A stretch of DNA of 64,000 nt from DATJLY01 sp035604615 (lineage in GTDB: Bacteria; Pseudomonadota; Alphaproteobacteria; ATCC43930; CGMCC-115725): NCBI GenBank assembly GCA_035604615.1, contig DATNID010000026.1, positions 124,001-188,000 on the forward strand, read 5' to 3'. The notes below the pieces were generated by a model. The model saw nothing but the letters and a program-made list of their open reading frames with translations. It searched no databases and was not told where the DNA came from. Positions 51,031 to 59,568 of this stretch are shown here, piece by piece. The translations under genes were made by a program, and so were the position numbers. Numbering within the stretch: position 1 is the stretch's first letter; every line of letters starts with the position of its first letter.

Positions 51031-51955
51031 GGTCGCGATACCAGCGGCAGGTCGCGGCGATGCCGTCCTCGAGCGCGACGCGCGGCCGCCATCCCAGCGT
51101 CTCGCGCGTGGCCCCGTCATCGACGCGGAGCGACGCGATCAGGCGCTCGACAACGTCGCTGCGGCCGAAAAGCTTTGCCAACGCGATCAATGCGCCGGGC
51201 GGGCAGGGGAGGAGAATCGCGCCGCGCCCGAAGCCCCGCGCGATGAGGCGAACGAGATCGGGGGTCGAGACCTCGCGCTCATCGCGCAGTAGGAAGGCGC
51301 GGCCCGGCGCGCGCTCGTGCGTCAGCACCAGCGCGACGAGATCGAGGAGATTGTCGAGATGAACGAAGCTGCGCCGGTTCGCGATGCTCGCCAGCGGCAG
51401 CGGCACCCGGCGCATCACGAGGCCCATGAGGACGCGGAAATTGGCTTTGACGCCCGGGCCGTAGACGAGCGGCGGGCGCAGCACCACGAGCGGCGCGCCG
51501 GTTGCCGTCATCGCCGCCTCGACCCTCGCCTTGGCGCGGCCATAGGGATCGGCCGGGGCGAGCGGATCGCCGGCGCGAAAAGGAAGCGCGCCGCTTACTT
51601 CGCCATGGGCCTTGATCGAGCTCAGTAGCACGATGCGCTCGACGCCCTCGCGCCGCGCGGCGGCGGCCAGCGCGTGCGCGGTGGCGGCCTCATCCTCGAT
51701 CCAGTCCTCGCCCGGTCCCGGCGCGGCGTGGGCGCGGCCGGCGAGATAGACGACAGCGCGCGCGTCGGCGAGAAGGGCCGGCCACGGCGACGCAGCATCG
51801 AGCGTGCCGGTGGCGCGGTTAACGATGCCGACGCCGAACGTTTGCGGCGCGCGGGTCGCCGCGATGACGCTCTCGCCGCGCGCGGCAAGGTGCGCCACCA
51901 GCGCACGGCCGATGAAGCCGCCGGCGCCGAGCACGAGCACGCCATGCCTAGCCAT
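51023..51955 (-). CDS. NAD-dependent sugar epimerase/dehydratase (SDR)
   Basis: A 310-residue extended short-chain dehydrogenase. GAGGFIGRALVAHLA is the NAD-binding motif, LLSSIKAHGEVSG the catalytic Ser region and YGRAKARVEAAM the YxxxK pair. RPPLVYGPGVKANFRVLM and RRSFVHLDNLLDLVALV are standard for UDP-sugar epimerases of the WbpV/GalE-like set that often act beside a WecA-type transferase. The exact sugar cannot be fixed. The 8-base overlaps with both neighbours indicate tight translational coupling. Confidence 0.92.
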   Translation of the reverse strand: MARHGVLVLGAGGFIGRALVAHLAARGESVIAATRAPQTFGVGIVNRATGTLDAASPWPALLADARAVVYLAGRAHAAPGPGEDWIEDEAATAHALAAAARREGVERIVLLSSIKAHGEVSGALPFRAGDPLAPADPYGRAKARVEAAMTATGAPLVVLRPPLVYGPGVKANFRVLMGLVMRRVPLPLASIANRRSFVHLDNLLDLVALVLTHERAPGRAFLLRDEREVSTPDLVRLIARGFGRGAILLPCPPGALIALAKLFGRSDVVERLIASLRVDDGATRETLGWRPRVALEDGIAATCRWYRDHG

Positions 51956-52940
51956 GCCTGGAGCGGCGCTGCATGAGGGCGAGCAGGATCGCCACCACCG
52001 CGACGGCGAGCGCGAGCGCGGTGCCGGGGAGACGCAGCGCCAGCAGCGCCAGCGCCACCAAACCCAGATCGCACACCAGGATCATGCGCGCCACCGCCGC
52101 GTGGTCTCCGTCGCGTCCCAATGCGCGCTGATAGAAATGCTCGCGATGCGCTTGCCAGAAGGGCGCTCGCCGCGCCACCCGCCGCGCCAAGGTGATGGAC
52201 GCGTCGGCAACGTAATAGAGCGGCAGGATCAGCGCCGGCGCCCACATCCCCCGCGCGGCCAGCAGCAGCAGCAGCCAGCCGATGAGATAGCCCAGCGGCA
52301 CGCTGCCGACATCGCCGAGGAAGATCTTCGCCTTGTGCCAGTTCCAGCGCAGGAATGCCGCACCCGCGGCGGCGGCGGCCAGCGCCAGCGCCGCCATTCC
52401 GTCGCCGCCCGCCCCGGCCACGCCCAGCACCAGTGCGATGCCGCCGCCGAGCATCGCGGTCTCGATCCCGGCGATGCCGTCGATCCCGTCCATGAAATTA
52501 TAGAGCTCGACGAACCACAGCCACGCGAGCGCGGCGGCGGCGCGGTCGAGGAGCGGCGGCAGCGCGCCCTGGAAAACCGCGCCCTGCGGCATCGCGGCGA
52601 CCCCGACCAGTACCATGAGCGCGTGGGCGGCCAGCCGGAGCGGCACCGGCAAGCCGCCGAGATCGTCCCGCCACGACAGCACCGCCAGCCCGCAGGCGCA
52701 GGCCACCGCCACGACCGTGCCAGCGGGGGCATCGCGCGCGGCGATCGCAAGCCAGCCCACCGCGAGGACCGCCACCACGGCCAAGCCGCCCCCGCGCGGC
52801 ACCGGCGCGTCGTGCGAGGAGCGCGCCACCGGCCGGTCAAGAATTTCATGCGCGAGGAGCCACCGCCGCAGCGCTCCCGTCAGCCCGATCGTGGCCGCGA
52901 ACACAGCAGCGGCGACGCCGGCCGCCCATCCCCATCCCAT
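51948..52940 (-). CDS. WecA/WbpL-type undecaprenyl-phosphate sugar-1-phosphate transferase
   Basis: A 330-residue integral membrane enzyme with about ten helices. ARSSHDAPVPRGGGLAVV is the polyprenyl-phosphate N-acetylhexosamine transferase start motif, NFMDGIDGIAG is the Asp-rich active-site segment and WNWHKAKIFLGDVGSVPLGYLIG is a later catalytic loop. It should load the first sugar phosphate onto the lipid carrier for O-antigen or exopolysaccharide. The start at 52940 was preferred over 52976 because the 12 extra residues are Arg-rich and not helix-like. It heads the three-gene minus-strand operon. Confidence 0.92.
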   Translation of the reverse strand: MGWGWAAGVAAAVFAATIGLTGALRRWLLAHEILDRPVARSSHDAPVPRGGGLAVVAVLAVGWLAIAARDAPAGTVVAVACACGLAVLSWRDDLGGLPVPLRLAAHALMVLVGVAAMPQGAVFQGALPPLLDRAAAALAWLWFVELYNFMDGIDGIAGIETAMLGGGIALVLGVAGAGGDGMAALALAAAAAGAAFLRWNWHKAKIFLGDVGSVPLGYLIGWLLLLLAARGMWAPALILPLYYVADASITLARRVARRAPFWQAHREHFYQRALGRDGDHAAVARMILVCDLGLVALALLALRLPGTALALAVAVVAILLALMQRRSRHG

Positions 52941-53002
52941 GCGCCGTGTGATAGGCGAGCGCCGCCCGCCGCGCAACGCGGGCCACCGCGATCACGCCGG
53001 GC

Positions 53003-53038
53003 TGAAAAAAAAGAGCAGCCGAACGATCGGCTGCTCTT
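53003..53038 (-). terminator. Intrinsic terminator of the PEP-CTERM gene
   Basis: On the minus strand the 12-bp arms AAGAGCAGCCGA and TCGGCTGCTCTT with a 4-base loop are followed by a run of eight Ts (53003-53010, plus the arm). It ends the transcript of 53062-53892 before the WecA-like gene. Confidence 0.92.
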
Positions 53039-53061
53039 CCGCTGCGGTTACGGAGAAATCG

Positions 53062-53892
53062 TCAGGCGCGCTTGCGGCGGCGGAGCGCTCCCAGGCCAAT
53101 CAGTGCGGCGCCGAACAGCGACAGCGACGCCGGCTCGGGGACCGCCGGCGGGTCGCTGATCGTGCCGTAGGCGATGTTGTCGATCTCGAACGCGGCCGAG
53201 GTTCCGTCGGAGAACGTGACGCTGTCGATGTCGAAGCCGGCGAGCGTTCCGAAATCGACATATTCGTTGGTTGCGGTGTTGGTCTGGTTGGCGGAATTCT
53301 GGCTGAGAATGTCGCCCGTCAGGTCGGCGCCGGTGAAGGTGTAAGTGTTTCCGTCGCTGAGCAAGAAGGAGATCGTATTGGCGCTGTCGATCGAGCCCCA
53401 ATAGAGGCCGAAATAATTGGCGTGCAGCGCCGGGTTGATGGCGACCGTCTCGCTCCCGCCGGTAGTGCCGGGGCGCGGAACCGAAAGATAGGGCGTGCTG
53501 TCGGCCCAGGGCGTCGCGGCGGACCCGGACGTGCCGACGACGATCCCGCCGCCCGTTCCGCTGAAGGTGAGATTGCCAATCGTGCCGGCCGGCATCGCGC
53601 CGTAGTCCGTAAAGAAAGACGAAGGTCCCGAGCTGCTCGCGCAGGTTGCAGGGGACACCGCCGCCGAGCCATTGACGCCGTCGAAATTGAATTCCGTGGC
53701 GCCGGACCCGAGGAAGGTGCTGTGATTGCCGGTGCCGCAATTGACGCCGGGCACGCCGTCCTGGAAGCCGGTGATGCTGATCGGCGCGGCATGGGCCGGC
53801 GACGCCACGAGCACGGCGGCGAGCGCAACGGCGGTCATCGCGCCGCCGAGAACCTTTGCCACGGGAATATTTGCAGATGCGCGAGCGGTCAT
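53062..53892 (-). CDS. PEP-CTERM-anchored secreted protein
   Basis: A 276-residue protein with a signal peptide (VLGGAMTAVALAAVLVASPAHA). The mature part is a Ser/Thr/Gly/Asn-rich beta protein with a single pair of Cys (VNCGTGNH and PATCASSS). It ends in the sorting signal VPEPASLSLFGAALIGLGALRRRKRA: Pro-Glu-Pro, a transmembrane helix and a basic tail. Such proteins are cut and moved by an exosortase, and their genes are usually found near exopolysaccharide loci, as here. No exosortase gene is visible in the window. Confidence 0.92.
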   Translation of the reverse strand: MTARASANIPVAKVLGGAMTAVALAAVLVASPAHAAPISITGFQDGVPGVNCGTGNHSTFLGSGATEFNFDGVNGSAAVSPATCASSSGPSSFFTDYGAMPAGTIGNLTFSGTGGGIVVGTSGSAATPWADSTPYLSVPRPGTTGGSETVAINPALHANYFGLYWGSIDSANTISFLLSDGNTYTFTGADLTGDILSQNSANQTNTATNEYVDFGTLAGFDIDSVTFSDGTSAAFEIDNIAYGTISDPPAVPEPASLSLFGAALIGLGALRRRKRA

Positions 53893-54102
53893 TTTGTCTA
53901 GCCCTTTTAAGTAACCTTACCGGGACGAACGCCCCTCGCGCTTGCCTTGCGTCCCCCAGTGCAAGAGTCGGGCCGCTTTTGAAACTCGTCGTCGCCGCAA
54001 CCCCTTAGCCGAAACGCGCCGGTGCGCCACAGCGGAAGTGTAAAATTTCCCCATGGTTAATGCGGTAATGTATTGTTAATGGGCGCGTTTCCTGCGGCGC
54101 CG

Positions 54103-54653
54103 CTAGTCGATTTCGGCCACCACCCAGACGGCGACGCCCGACGCGATCACGTCGCGGCACAAGGTCACGGTCTGGGCATGCGTCTTGCCGTTCTTGTCGG
54201 CGCTCTCTTTGACGTCGCGGCAGACATGGCCGTGATGCGAGCGGTAGGGATCGCCGGTCGCGACCGCGCTGCCCGAGGCGGTGACGTCGTCCGCGCCGCC
54301 TTGCGCCTGCCATGCGATCGAAGCGCCGGTCTCGGCGACGGCGGCGCGCTCACTGGCATTGGCGAGGCTGCGCCGCTCGTCGTAGGTGAGCCAGTCCCTG
54401 AGCCCGGCGCCGACCACGCTGTCGACCGCGCCGTCGGGCACGTCAAGCGCGTAAGGCCCGGCGATGAGCGTGCCGGAGCGTCCGCCCTGGACGGTCTCGA
54501 CCGGCGGCGGCAGAGGATCGATGAAGCGGCCGATATAGCCCGGATGCTGGAGCTTGGACTGGAGATCGGACGGGAGATCGGCGAGCTGGGCGCAGCCTGC
54601 GAGCGCCAGCAGCGGCAGCGCAAATGCGGCGCCTCGGTTATACTGGCGTCCAT
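54103..54653 (-). CDS. Surface lipoprotein-like protein (RT0821/Lpp0805-like), start frame broken
   Basis: The frame 54103-54651 encodes about 182 residues: RQYNRGAAFALPLLALAGC is a good lipoprotein signal and the rest (SGTLIAGPYALDVPDGAVDS, DERRSLANASERAAVAE, HGHVCRDVKESADKNGK) resembles outer-membrane surface proteins of the RT0821/Lpp0805 type. There is no ATG, GTG or TTG start in frame next to the signal. The only ATG, at 54653, is immediately before the signal but one base out of frame, so either a single-base frameshift or sequencing error lies there, or a non-standard start is used. The same four bases (CATG, 54651-54654) also contain the divergent gene's ATG. Confidence 0.6.
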
Positions 54654-55143
54654 GCGATGGCGACTCGCCGCGATGATTTTTGCCGTCATGCTCGCGCCAT
54701 GGGGCGCGGGCGCGCAATTCTACGATCTCGACGGCGCCTATCATTGCGTCACCGCGCCCGATCAGGCCTGCGACAAGGAAGCGCCGGGCGCGCCCGGCCG
54801 TCCCGCGCAGGCGCCGCAATCTTCCGCCAAGGACAAGGACGAGCCGCCGCCGCCGACTTTCGGCGAGATCATCGAGCGGGTGAAGCGCCGCGCCGCGACC
54901 GAGGCCGACATCCGCCTCCTCGAGCAGCGCGCCGAGGCCAAGGACCCGCGCGGCATCGAAGTGCTCGCCTGGTGCAAGCTCAACGGCATCGGCACCGCGG
55001 CGGACGTGGTCGCGGCCTACCGGCTCTACCGCGCGGCGGCCGCGCTCGGCGTCGCCAACGCCAAGACCAACGAGACCGCGATCTACGAGTCCCGGCTCAC
55101 CTCCGCCCAGCGGCAGCAGGTGCTGAAGGAGAACGCGCGCTGA
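54652..55143 (+). CDS. Sel1/TPR-like small secreted protein
   Basis: A 163-residue protein with a signal peptide (RWRLAAMIFAVMLAPWGAGA, residues 2-21). The mature part has one disulfide-like Cys pair (YHCVTAPDQACDKE), a Pro/Lys linker (PPPPTFGEIIERVKRR) and a helical segment DIRLLEQRAEAKDPRGIEVLAWCKLNGIGTAADVVAAYRLYRAAAALGVANA, which fits a Sel1-type repeat. Its role may be protein binding in the periplasm. The ATG at 54652 shares CATG with the start of the divergent lipoprotein gene, so the two genes leave no room for a normal leader. Confidence 0.75.
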   Translation: MRWRLAAMIFAVMLAPWGAGAQFYDLDGAYHCVTAPDQACDKEAPGAPGRPAQAPQSSAKDKDEPPPPTFGEIIERVKRRAATEADIRLLEQRAEAKDPRGIEVLAWCKLNGIGTAADVVAAYRLYRAAAALGVANAKTNETAIYESRLTSAQRQQVLKENAR

Positions 55144-55224
55144 CCGTGCCATCGCGCCAGTCTGCGTCGGACCCGTAAAGGTCCCGTTAACCGCTCCTTG
55201 CGCGCGGCGGAATGGCGCATTTTT

Positions 55225-56220
55225 TCACTCGATCACGGCGTCGGCGACAGTCAACAACTGAGGCGGCACGGCGAGACCAAGCGCGGCGGCGGTCTTCAGA
55301 TTGATCACGAACTCGTATTTCTTCGGCGATTGCACCGGAAGATCGGCCGGTGCTGCGCCGCGAAGGATGCGATCGACGTAGGAGGCGGCCTCCCGCACCT
55401 GGAAGAGCTGATCATAGCCATATGTCATCAGTCCGCCCTCGGTCGCGAAATTGCGGATCGGGTAGATCGCGGGCAAGCGGTAATGCGCGGCCGCCCCAAT
55501 GACTCGAGTGCGGTGGCCGATGGTGAACGGGTCTCCCGGAACGATCAGGCCGCCGTTAGGTTCGCGGGCGAAGTTCGCAATCGATGCGTCGATTTCGGCT
55601 TTCTCGTGAACCTGCATCGGCGTGACCTCGACCGAGAAGGACGCGGCGGCAGCCTCGATCCATCGTTCGAAAAGTGGCGTGTCGGGATTGGCGGTCGGAT
55701 TGAACACAGTCGCGACACGGCTCAGGCTGGGCGACATCTGCTTCAGCAGTTGCAACCACTTGCCGCCGATCGATGGTTCATGCTGGACGAACCCCGTCAT
55801 GTTTCCGCCGGGCCGCGCGATGCTGACGACAAAGCCATGGCCAACCGGATCGTCCACGAGCAGGAAAACAATCGGAATTGTTCGGGTCGCCTGATGCGCC
55901 GCCGCGACAGCGATTTCGTTGAAGGCCACGATCACGTCCGGCGCAAGGGCGACAAGGTCGGCAGTCGTCGCGCCCAGAATCTTGGTATCTCCGCTGGGGA
56001 CGCCGCGCGCTTCGATCCGCAGGTTCCGGCCTTCGACCCAGCCGAGATCCCTGTAGCCCTGCTTGAGCGCCGCGAAGTTCAGCTGATAACCGGGATCCTC
56101 GACCGGGATCGCTCCGAGATTGCCGACCACCCGAATCCGCTCGCTCGATTGGGCGATCGCCCTGCGCGGTCTCGCTAAGGCGGCGCTCGCTAGCAACGCC
56201 ACGAACTCGCGCCGCTTCAC
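55225..56220 (-). CDS. ABC-type substrate-binding protein (ABC_sub_bind/DUF534), orphan
   Basis: A 331-residue secreted protein starting at GTG 56220 with MKRREFVALLASAALARPRRAIAQ, a twin-arginine-like or basic signal usual in the family. RIRVVGNLGAIPVEDPGYQLNFAALKQGYRDLGWVEGRNL, ARPGGNMTGFVQHEPSIGGKWLQLLKQM and the end DLPVQSPKKYEFVINLKTAAALGLAVP agree with the ABC_sub_bind family and with the product of 46089-47081. No transport partner is adjacent. It is divergent from the methyltransferase gene. Confidence 0.9.
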   Translation of the reverse strand: MKRREFVALLASAALARPRRAIAQSSERIRVVGNLGAIPVEDPGYQLNFAALKQGYRDLGWVEGRNLRIEARGVPSGDTKILGATTADLVALAPDVIVAFNEIAVAAAHQATRTIPIVFLLVDDPVGHGFVVSIARPGGNMTGFVQHEPSIGGKWLQLLKQMSPSLSRVATVFNPTANPDTPLFERWIEAAAASFSVEVTPMQVHEKAEIDASIANFAREPNGGLIVPGDPFTIGHRTRVIGAAAHYRLPAIYPIRNFATEGGLMTYGYDQLFQVREAASYVDRILRGAAPADLPVQSPKKYEFVINLKTAAALGLAVPPQLLTVADAVIE

Positions 56221-56322
56221 CGTCCCCGCTCCCCCCGCCCCGGCCCACACGCGGTAGCTTAGCACAGGCAAGGTGGCGCGCACTTCCCCCGCATGGTCGC
56301 CTCATAATGCTATACAGGCGCG

Positions 56323-56910
56323 ATGACCGACGGGTTCTCCGCCTATTACGATGCCACCTCGGCGCGGCCGCCGCGGGCGACCCTGATATTCGCGCTGCAG
56401 CGGTTCGGGGCGCGGACCGGCTTCGCTGTCGATCTCGGCTGCGGCGAGGGGCGCGATACGATCGAGCTGCTGCGCCGCTCCTGGTCGGTGTTGGCGATCG
56501 ACGCCGAGGCGGAGGCGATCCGACGGCTGCGCGCGCGGCCCGATCTTCCGCAAGGCGCCGCGCTCGAAACCCGGGTCGCGCGCTTCGAGTCGTGCCCATG
56601 GCCGCGCTGCGATCTGGTCAATGCCAGCTTCGCGCTGCCGCTGGTGGCGCCGGATCTGTTCGAGCCGCTGTGGGACCGGATCGTCGCGTCGCTAAAGCCG
56701 GGCGGGCGCTTCGCGGGCCAGCTCTATGGCGCGCGCGATGGCTGGGCGGGCCGCGCCGGCGTCACCCATCACGACCGCGAGGGGATCGAGCGGCTCCTGT
56801 CAGGGCTCGCGATCGAGATGCTGGACGAGGAAGAGAGCGACGCCGTCACCCCGCGCGGCACGGCCAAGCACTGGCACATCTTCCACGTCGTCGCGCGGGC
56901 GCCGTCCTAG
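56323..56910 (+). CDS. Class I SAM-dependent methyltransferase
   Basis: A 195-residue cytoplasmic methyltransferase. GFAVDLGCGEGRDTIELLRRSWSVLAIDAEAEAIRRL holds the SAM-binding motif I and the acidic residue of motif II. DLVNASFALPLVAPDLFEPLWDRIVASLKPGGRFAGQLYG covers motifs IV-VI, similar to tellurite-resistance TehB-like and small-molecule methyltransferases. The substrate is unknown. The bases TATACA lie 6 to 11 bases before the ATG, so a leaderless transcript is possible. Its stop overlaps the end of the convergent lipoprotein gene by 4 bases. Confidence 0.85.
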   Translation: MTDGFSAYYDATSARPPRATLIFALQRFGARTGFAVDLGCGEGRDTIELLRRSWSVLAIDAEAEAIRRLRARPDLPQGAALETRVARFESCPWPRCDLVNASFALPLVAPDLFEPLWDRIVASLKPGGRFAGQLYGARDGWAGRAGVTHHDREGIERLLSGLAIEMLDEEESDAVTPRGTAKHWHIFHVVARAPS

Positions 56911-57128
56911 CGCCAGCCGCGATGGCCCCAGTAGCCGCCGCCGAAGCCGAGCGTGATTCCGCCCACCACCGGCGGCCCGTAGGCATAGCCGGGCGGATAG
57001 TAGCCGGGCCCGTAGCCATAGGCGGCCGGCGCGGGCGGCGGCGGGTAATAGACGCAAGCGCCGAGCGCCAGGAGCGACGCGGCAAGGCAGGCCAGGCGCG
57101 CTACGCGCGCGGACTTCGTCTTCATCAT
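56907..57128 (-). CDS. Small Gly/Tyr/Pro-rich lipoprotein
   Basis: A 73-residue protein. The signal MMKTKSARVARLACLAASLLALGACVYY ends in the lipobox LGAC, so the Cys near residue 25 should be lipidated. The mature part is PPPPAPAAYGYGPGYYPPGYAYGPPVVGGITLGFGGGYWGHRGWR, low complexity and rich in aromatic and Gly residues, typical of small outer-membrane lipoproteins of unknown role. The upstream gene on the same strand (57138-57560) is 9 bases away and shares the YPP style, so they are probably one operon and may be relatives. Confidence 0.7.
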   Translation of the reverse strand: MMKTKSARVARLACLAASLLALGACVYYPPPPAPAAYGYGPGYYPPGYAYGPPVVGGITLGFGGGYWGHRGWR

Positions 57129-57137
57129 GTCAGATCC

Positions 57138-57560
57138 TCAACCGACGATGCGCCAGGAGCCGTCGGGCTGGCGGCAGGCAGTCCCGGTCACCTCTTGCGG
57201 CGCGCCGCCGATGACCATGGTCGAGCTATAGGGGCGGCATTCGCCCTGGGGCGAGGCGGGCCCGGGTGCCTGCATGGGCGGCGCATAGGAAGCCGGCTGC
57301 GGCGGATAAGAGTAGGCCGGCGGATAGGAATAGGCTGGCGGGTACGAATAGGCCGGCGGGTAGGAATAGGCCGGCGGATAGGCGTAGGACGGCGCATAGT
57401 AATAGGCCGGCGCCGGATAAGCCGGCGCATAGAACGGCAGCCCGATGCCGATCCCGACCCGGACCCGCGCATCGGCGGGAGACGGCGTCAGCAAGACTCC
57501 CGCCGCGCCGAAGGCGAAGCCGGCCACGACGAGCGCACGCGCGAGATTGCTTTTGACCAT
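57138..57560 (-). CDS. Secreted protein with YPPAYS tandem repeats
   Basis: A 140-residue secreted protein: signal peptide LARALVVAGFAFGAAGVLLT followed by a short beta-like segment (ARVRVGIGIGLPFYAP). Residues about 50-87 are six copies of an 18-base unit encoding AYSYPP-like hexapeptides. The C-terminal part (CRPYSSTMVIGGAPQEVTGTACRQPDGSWRIVG) has a Cys pair and resembles the end of RT0821/Lpp0805-type surface proteins. The repeat units differ slightly in sequence, so recent expansion is likely. It is 9 bases upstream of the small lipoprotein gene. Confidence 0.75.
   Translation of the reverse strand: MVKSNLARALVVAGFAFGAAGVLLTPSPADARVRVGIGIGLPFYAPAYPAPAYYYAPSYAYPPAYSYPPAYSYPPAYSYPPAYSYPPQPASYAPPMQAPGPASPQGECRPYSSTMVIGGAPQEVTGTACRQPDGSWRIVG
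57301..57408 (-). repeat. Six 18-base tandem repeats in the YPPAYS gene
   Basis: Six consecutive 18-base units starting at 57301, 57319, 57337, 57355, 57373 and 57391, all beginning GGCG and ending with (G/T)AGGCC-like sequence on the plus strand. They encode the Tyr/Pro-rich hexapeptides. A seventh, broken unit follows. Confidence 0.9.
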
Positions 57561-57674
57561 CGCTTACCTTCCCCGGCGAAGGTTGCACGGAATTCATCCG
57601 CGTGCCCGCGCCGTAATGACTCTTCCTCGTACCATTCTACGGCCCGCCGCGGTGTGTCATCCCTGACCCAAACA

Positions 57675-57703
57675 TTGAACCAAAGGGTGGGGCCGCATAG
57701 GAT
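57675..57703 (+). promoter_or_regulatory. Candidate sigma-70 promoter of the YkgJ-like gene
   Basis: TTGAAC at 57675 and TAGGAT at 57698 are exactly 17 bases apart, and the ATG at 57725 follows about 21 bases after the -10 element, with GGGAGAA between. Confidence 0.5.
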
Positions 57704-57724
57704 CGCGGTCCCTGGGAGAACGAG

Positions 57725-58489
57725 ATGGGCGACGGCGACCAACGCGGAGAAGCCGGGATTCGCCTGCGCCGCCTCCGCGCGCCCATTCAGCCGAACGCGC
57801 TGACCAAGCTGGCGGTTCCGGCCGGGCCGGGGCTGCCGTCGCGCGCAGCCGCCAATGAGGCCGCCGCCATCGCAGCCTTTCTCCGCGGCCGCATCCGCGC
57901 GGTGCTGGTGCGCGCTTCGCACGGGCGCTCGCTCGCGCGCATGCTCGATGCGATCGACGCGCTGGGGGCCGAGTGCGCGCAGAAATTCGAGACGGCGCTC
58001 GCGCAAGCGGCCGCGCGCGACCCGGCGCGCGGCGCCGAGCTCCGATCGATCGCGTGCCGGCGCGGCTGCGCCTTCTGCTGCCATGTCGAGGTCGACGTGA
58101 CGCCGCTCGAGGCGATCCGGCTGGCGCGGCGCGCGCCGGGTCACGCCGCGGCGCCTGCGCCCCAGCGCCACGCGCCCTGTCCGCTCCTGGTCGAGGGCGC
58201 GTGCTCGCAATACGAAGCGAGGCCCTATGCCTGCCGCGCCGTGTTCTCGCCCGACGCCGGGCGCTGCGAGCAAGGCTTCCTCGCGGACCAGGCGGTCGCG
58301 GTGCCGAGCCTCGATTGGCCGCGTTACCTCGCTTCCGGCTACATCACCGGCGAGATCGCGGCGCTCGACGATCTCGGGCTGGCGAGCCACATGGTCGTGC
58401 TGCGCCGCGCGCTGGCGGTCCTGAGCGCCGACCCGGACGCGGTGCCGCGCTGGCTCAACGGCGCCGACATCTTTCCCCGCCGCGCTTGA
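57725..58489 (+). CDS. YkgJ-type cysteine-cluster protein
   Basis: A 254-residue cytoplasmic protein. The last two thirds carry the Cys-rich CxxxCxxCC pattern of the YkgJ family (CRRGCAFCCHVEVDVTPLEA, about residues 114-133) and more Cys in CPLLVEGACSQYEARPYACR (about 154-175) and AGRCEQGFL; these probably bind metal (zinc or Fe-S). The N-terminal 50 residues are Arg/Pro-rich and specific to this protein. The family's role is unknown. A ribosome site GGGAGAA lies ahead of the ATG. Confidence 0.82.
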   Translation: MGDGDQRGEAGIRLRRLRAPIQPNALTKLAVPAGPGLPSRAAANEAAAIAAFLRGRIRAVLVRASHGRSLARMLDAIDALGAECAQKFETALAQAAARDPARGAELRSIACRRGCAFCCHVEVDVTPLEAIRLARRAPGHAAAPAPQRHAPCPLLVEGACSQYEARPYACRAVFSPDAGRCEQGFLADQAVAVPSLDWPRYLASGYITGEIAALDDLGLASHMVVLRRALAVLSADPDAVPRWLNGADIFPRRA

Positions 58490-58541
58490 CGGCACGCCGG
58501 GCCGGCGCGGAGAGTGGGGCCAAACGAGGGAGGGAACCGGA

Positions 58542-59549
58542 ATGGGCAACACGCTTCGCAGCGGCCTTGGCGCCGCGCTCTTCGCCGCGCTGGCGCTGGC
58601 GCCGGGCGCGCGCGCGGAGAACGAGAAGGCGATCCTCGCCATTCCCGGCACCAACATCCTGTTCCTGGTGCAGTACGTGGCGGCGGACGAGCATCTGTGG
58701 TCGAATTTGGGGCTCGACGTCGACGTGCGCTACATCACCGGCATCGGCGCGATGAACGCGGTGATCGCGGCCTCGGTCGAGTTCTCGATGTCGTCGGGCC
58801 CGTCGATCACGCGGGCCAACGCGCGCGGCCAGAAGCTGACCGCGCTGTCGACCGCGAATTTCCAATCGGGCCAGGACGTGGTGATCCGCAAGGACATCGC
58901 CGACGCCGAGCATTTCGACGCGAACGCGCCGCTCTCCATTCGCGGCAAGATCGTCAAGGGCCGCACCTTCGCGGTGGGCGGCGCCGCCGCCATTCCCGAC
59001 ATCGTGCTGAAAGTGATCGCGCGGGACGCCGGCGTCGCGCGCGACGACGTGACGGTGACGCCGATGCAGCCGCCCGAGTTCATGGCCGCCTTCGCGCGCA
59101 AGGCGATCGACGGTTTCAGCAACAGCCCGCCCTTCATCCAGCAGGTGGTGCTGGACGGCACCGGCGTGATGGTGAGCGACGCGACCAAGGGCGAGCCCAA
59201 GGAGTTCTCGCCGGTCTCTTCGGTGCTGCTCCTGGCGCGCGCGGATTATTGCCCGGCGCATCCATCGGTGTGCGCCAAGATGGTGGGCGGCGTGACGGCG
59301 GCGCTGCGCCTCATCCGCACCGACAAGGAAAAGGCGATCGGTGTGATGAAGGCGCATTTCCCGACCTATAACGACAAGGTGCTGGAGGCGAGCTACGACA
59401 TGCTGCGCCAGATCACCCCCGACCCGCCGATCACCACGCCCCAGGAGCTCGAGAACGGCGACAACATGAACATCGCCGCGGGCTTCATGAAGCCGGAGGA
59501 GAAGCTGCCAAGGTACGACAACATCATCGACAACGAGTTCGTGAAGTGA
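58542..59549 (+). CDS. Periplasmic substrate-binding protein (NMT1/SsuA family), orphan
   Basis: A 335-residue secreted protein. Signal peptide SGLGAALFAALALAPGARA; then ENEKAILAIPGTNILFLVQYVAADEHLWSNLGLDVDV and GAMNAVIAASVEFSMSSGPSITRANARGQKL, as in NMT1-type binding proteins, with RTFAVGGAAAIPDIVLKVIARDAGVARDDVTVTPM. It lacks the GGHS segment of the proteins at 32655 and 39737, so it is a distant relative. The ATG is preceded by GGGAACCGGA. No permease or ATPase gene is near. Confidence 0.85.
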   Translation: MGNTLRSGLGAALFAALALAPGARAENEKAILAIPGTNILFLVQYVAADEHLWSNLGLDVDVRYITGIGAMNAVIAASVEFSMSSGPSITRANARGQKLTALSTANFQSGQDVVIRKDIADAEHFDANAPLSIRGKIVKGRTFAVGGAAAIPDIVLKVIARDAGVARDDVTVTPMQPPEFMAAFARKAIDGFSNSPPFIQQVVLDGTGVMVSDATKGEPKEFSPVSSVLLLARADYCPAHPSVCAKMVGGVTAALRLIRTDKEKAIGVMKAHFPTYNDKVLEASYDMLRQITPDPPITTPQELENGDNMNIAAGFMKPEEKLPRYDNIIDNEFVK

Positions 59550-59568
59550 GGGGATTAGGCGGGCGACG

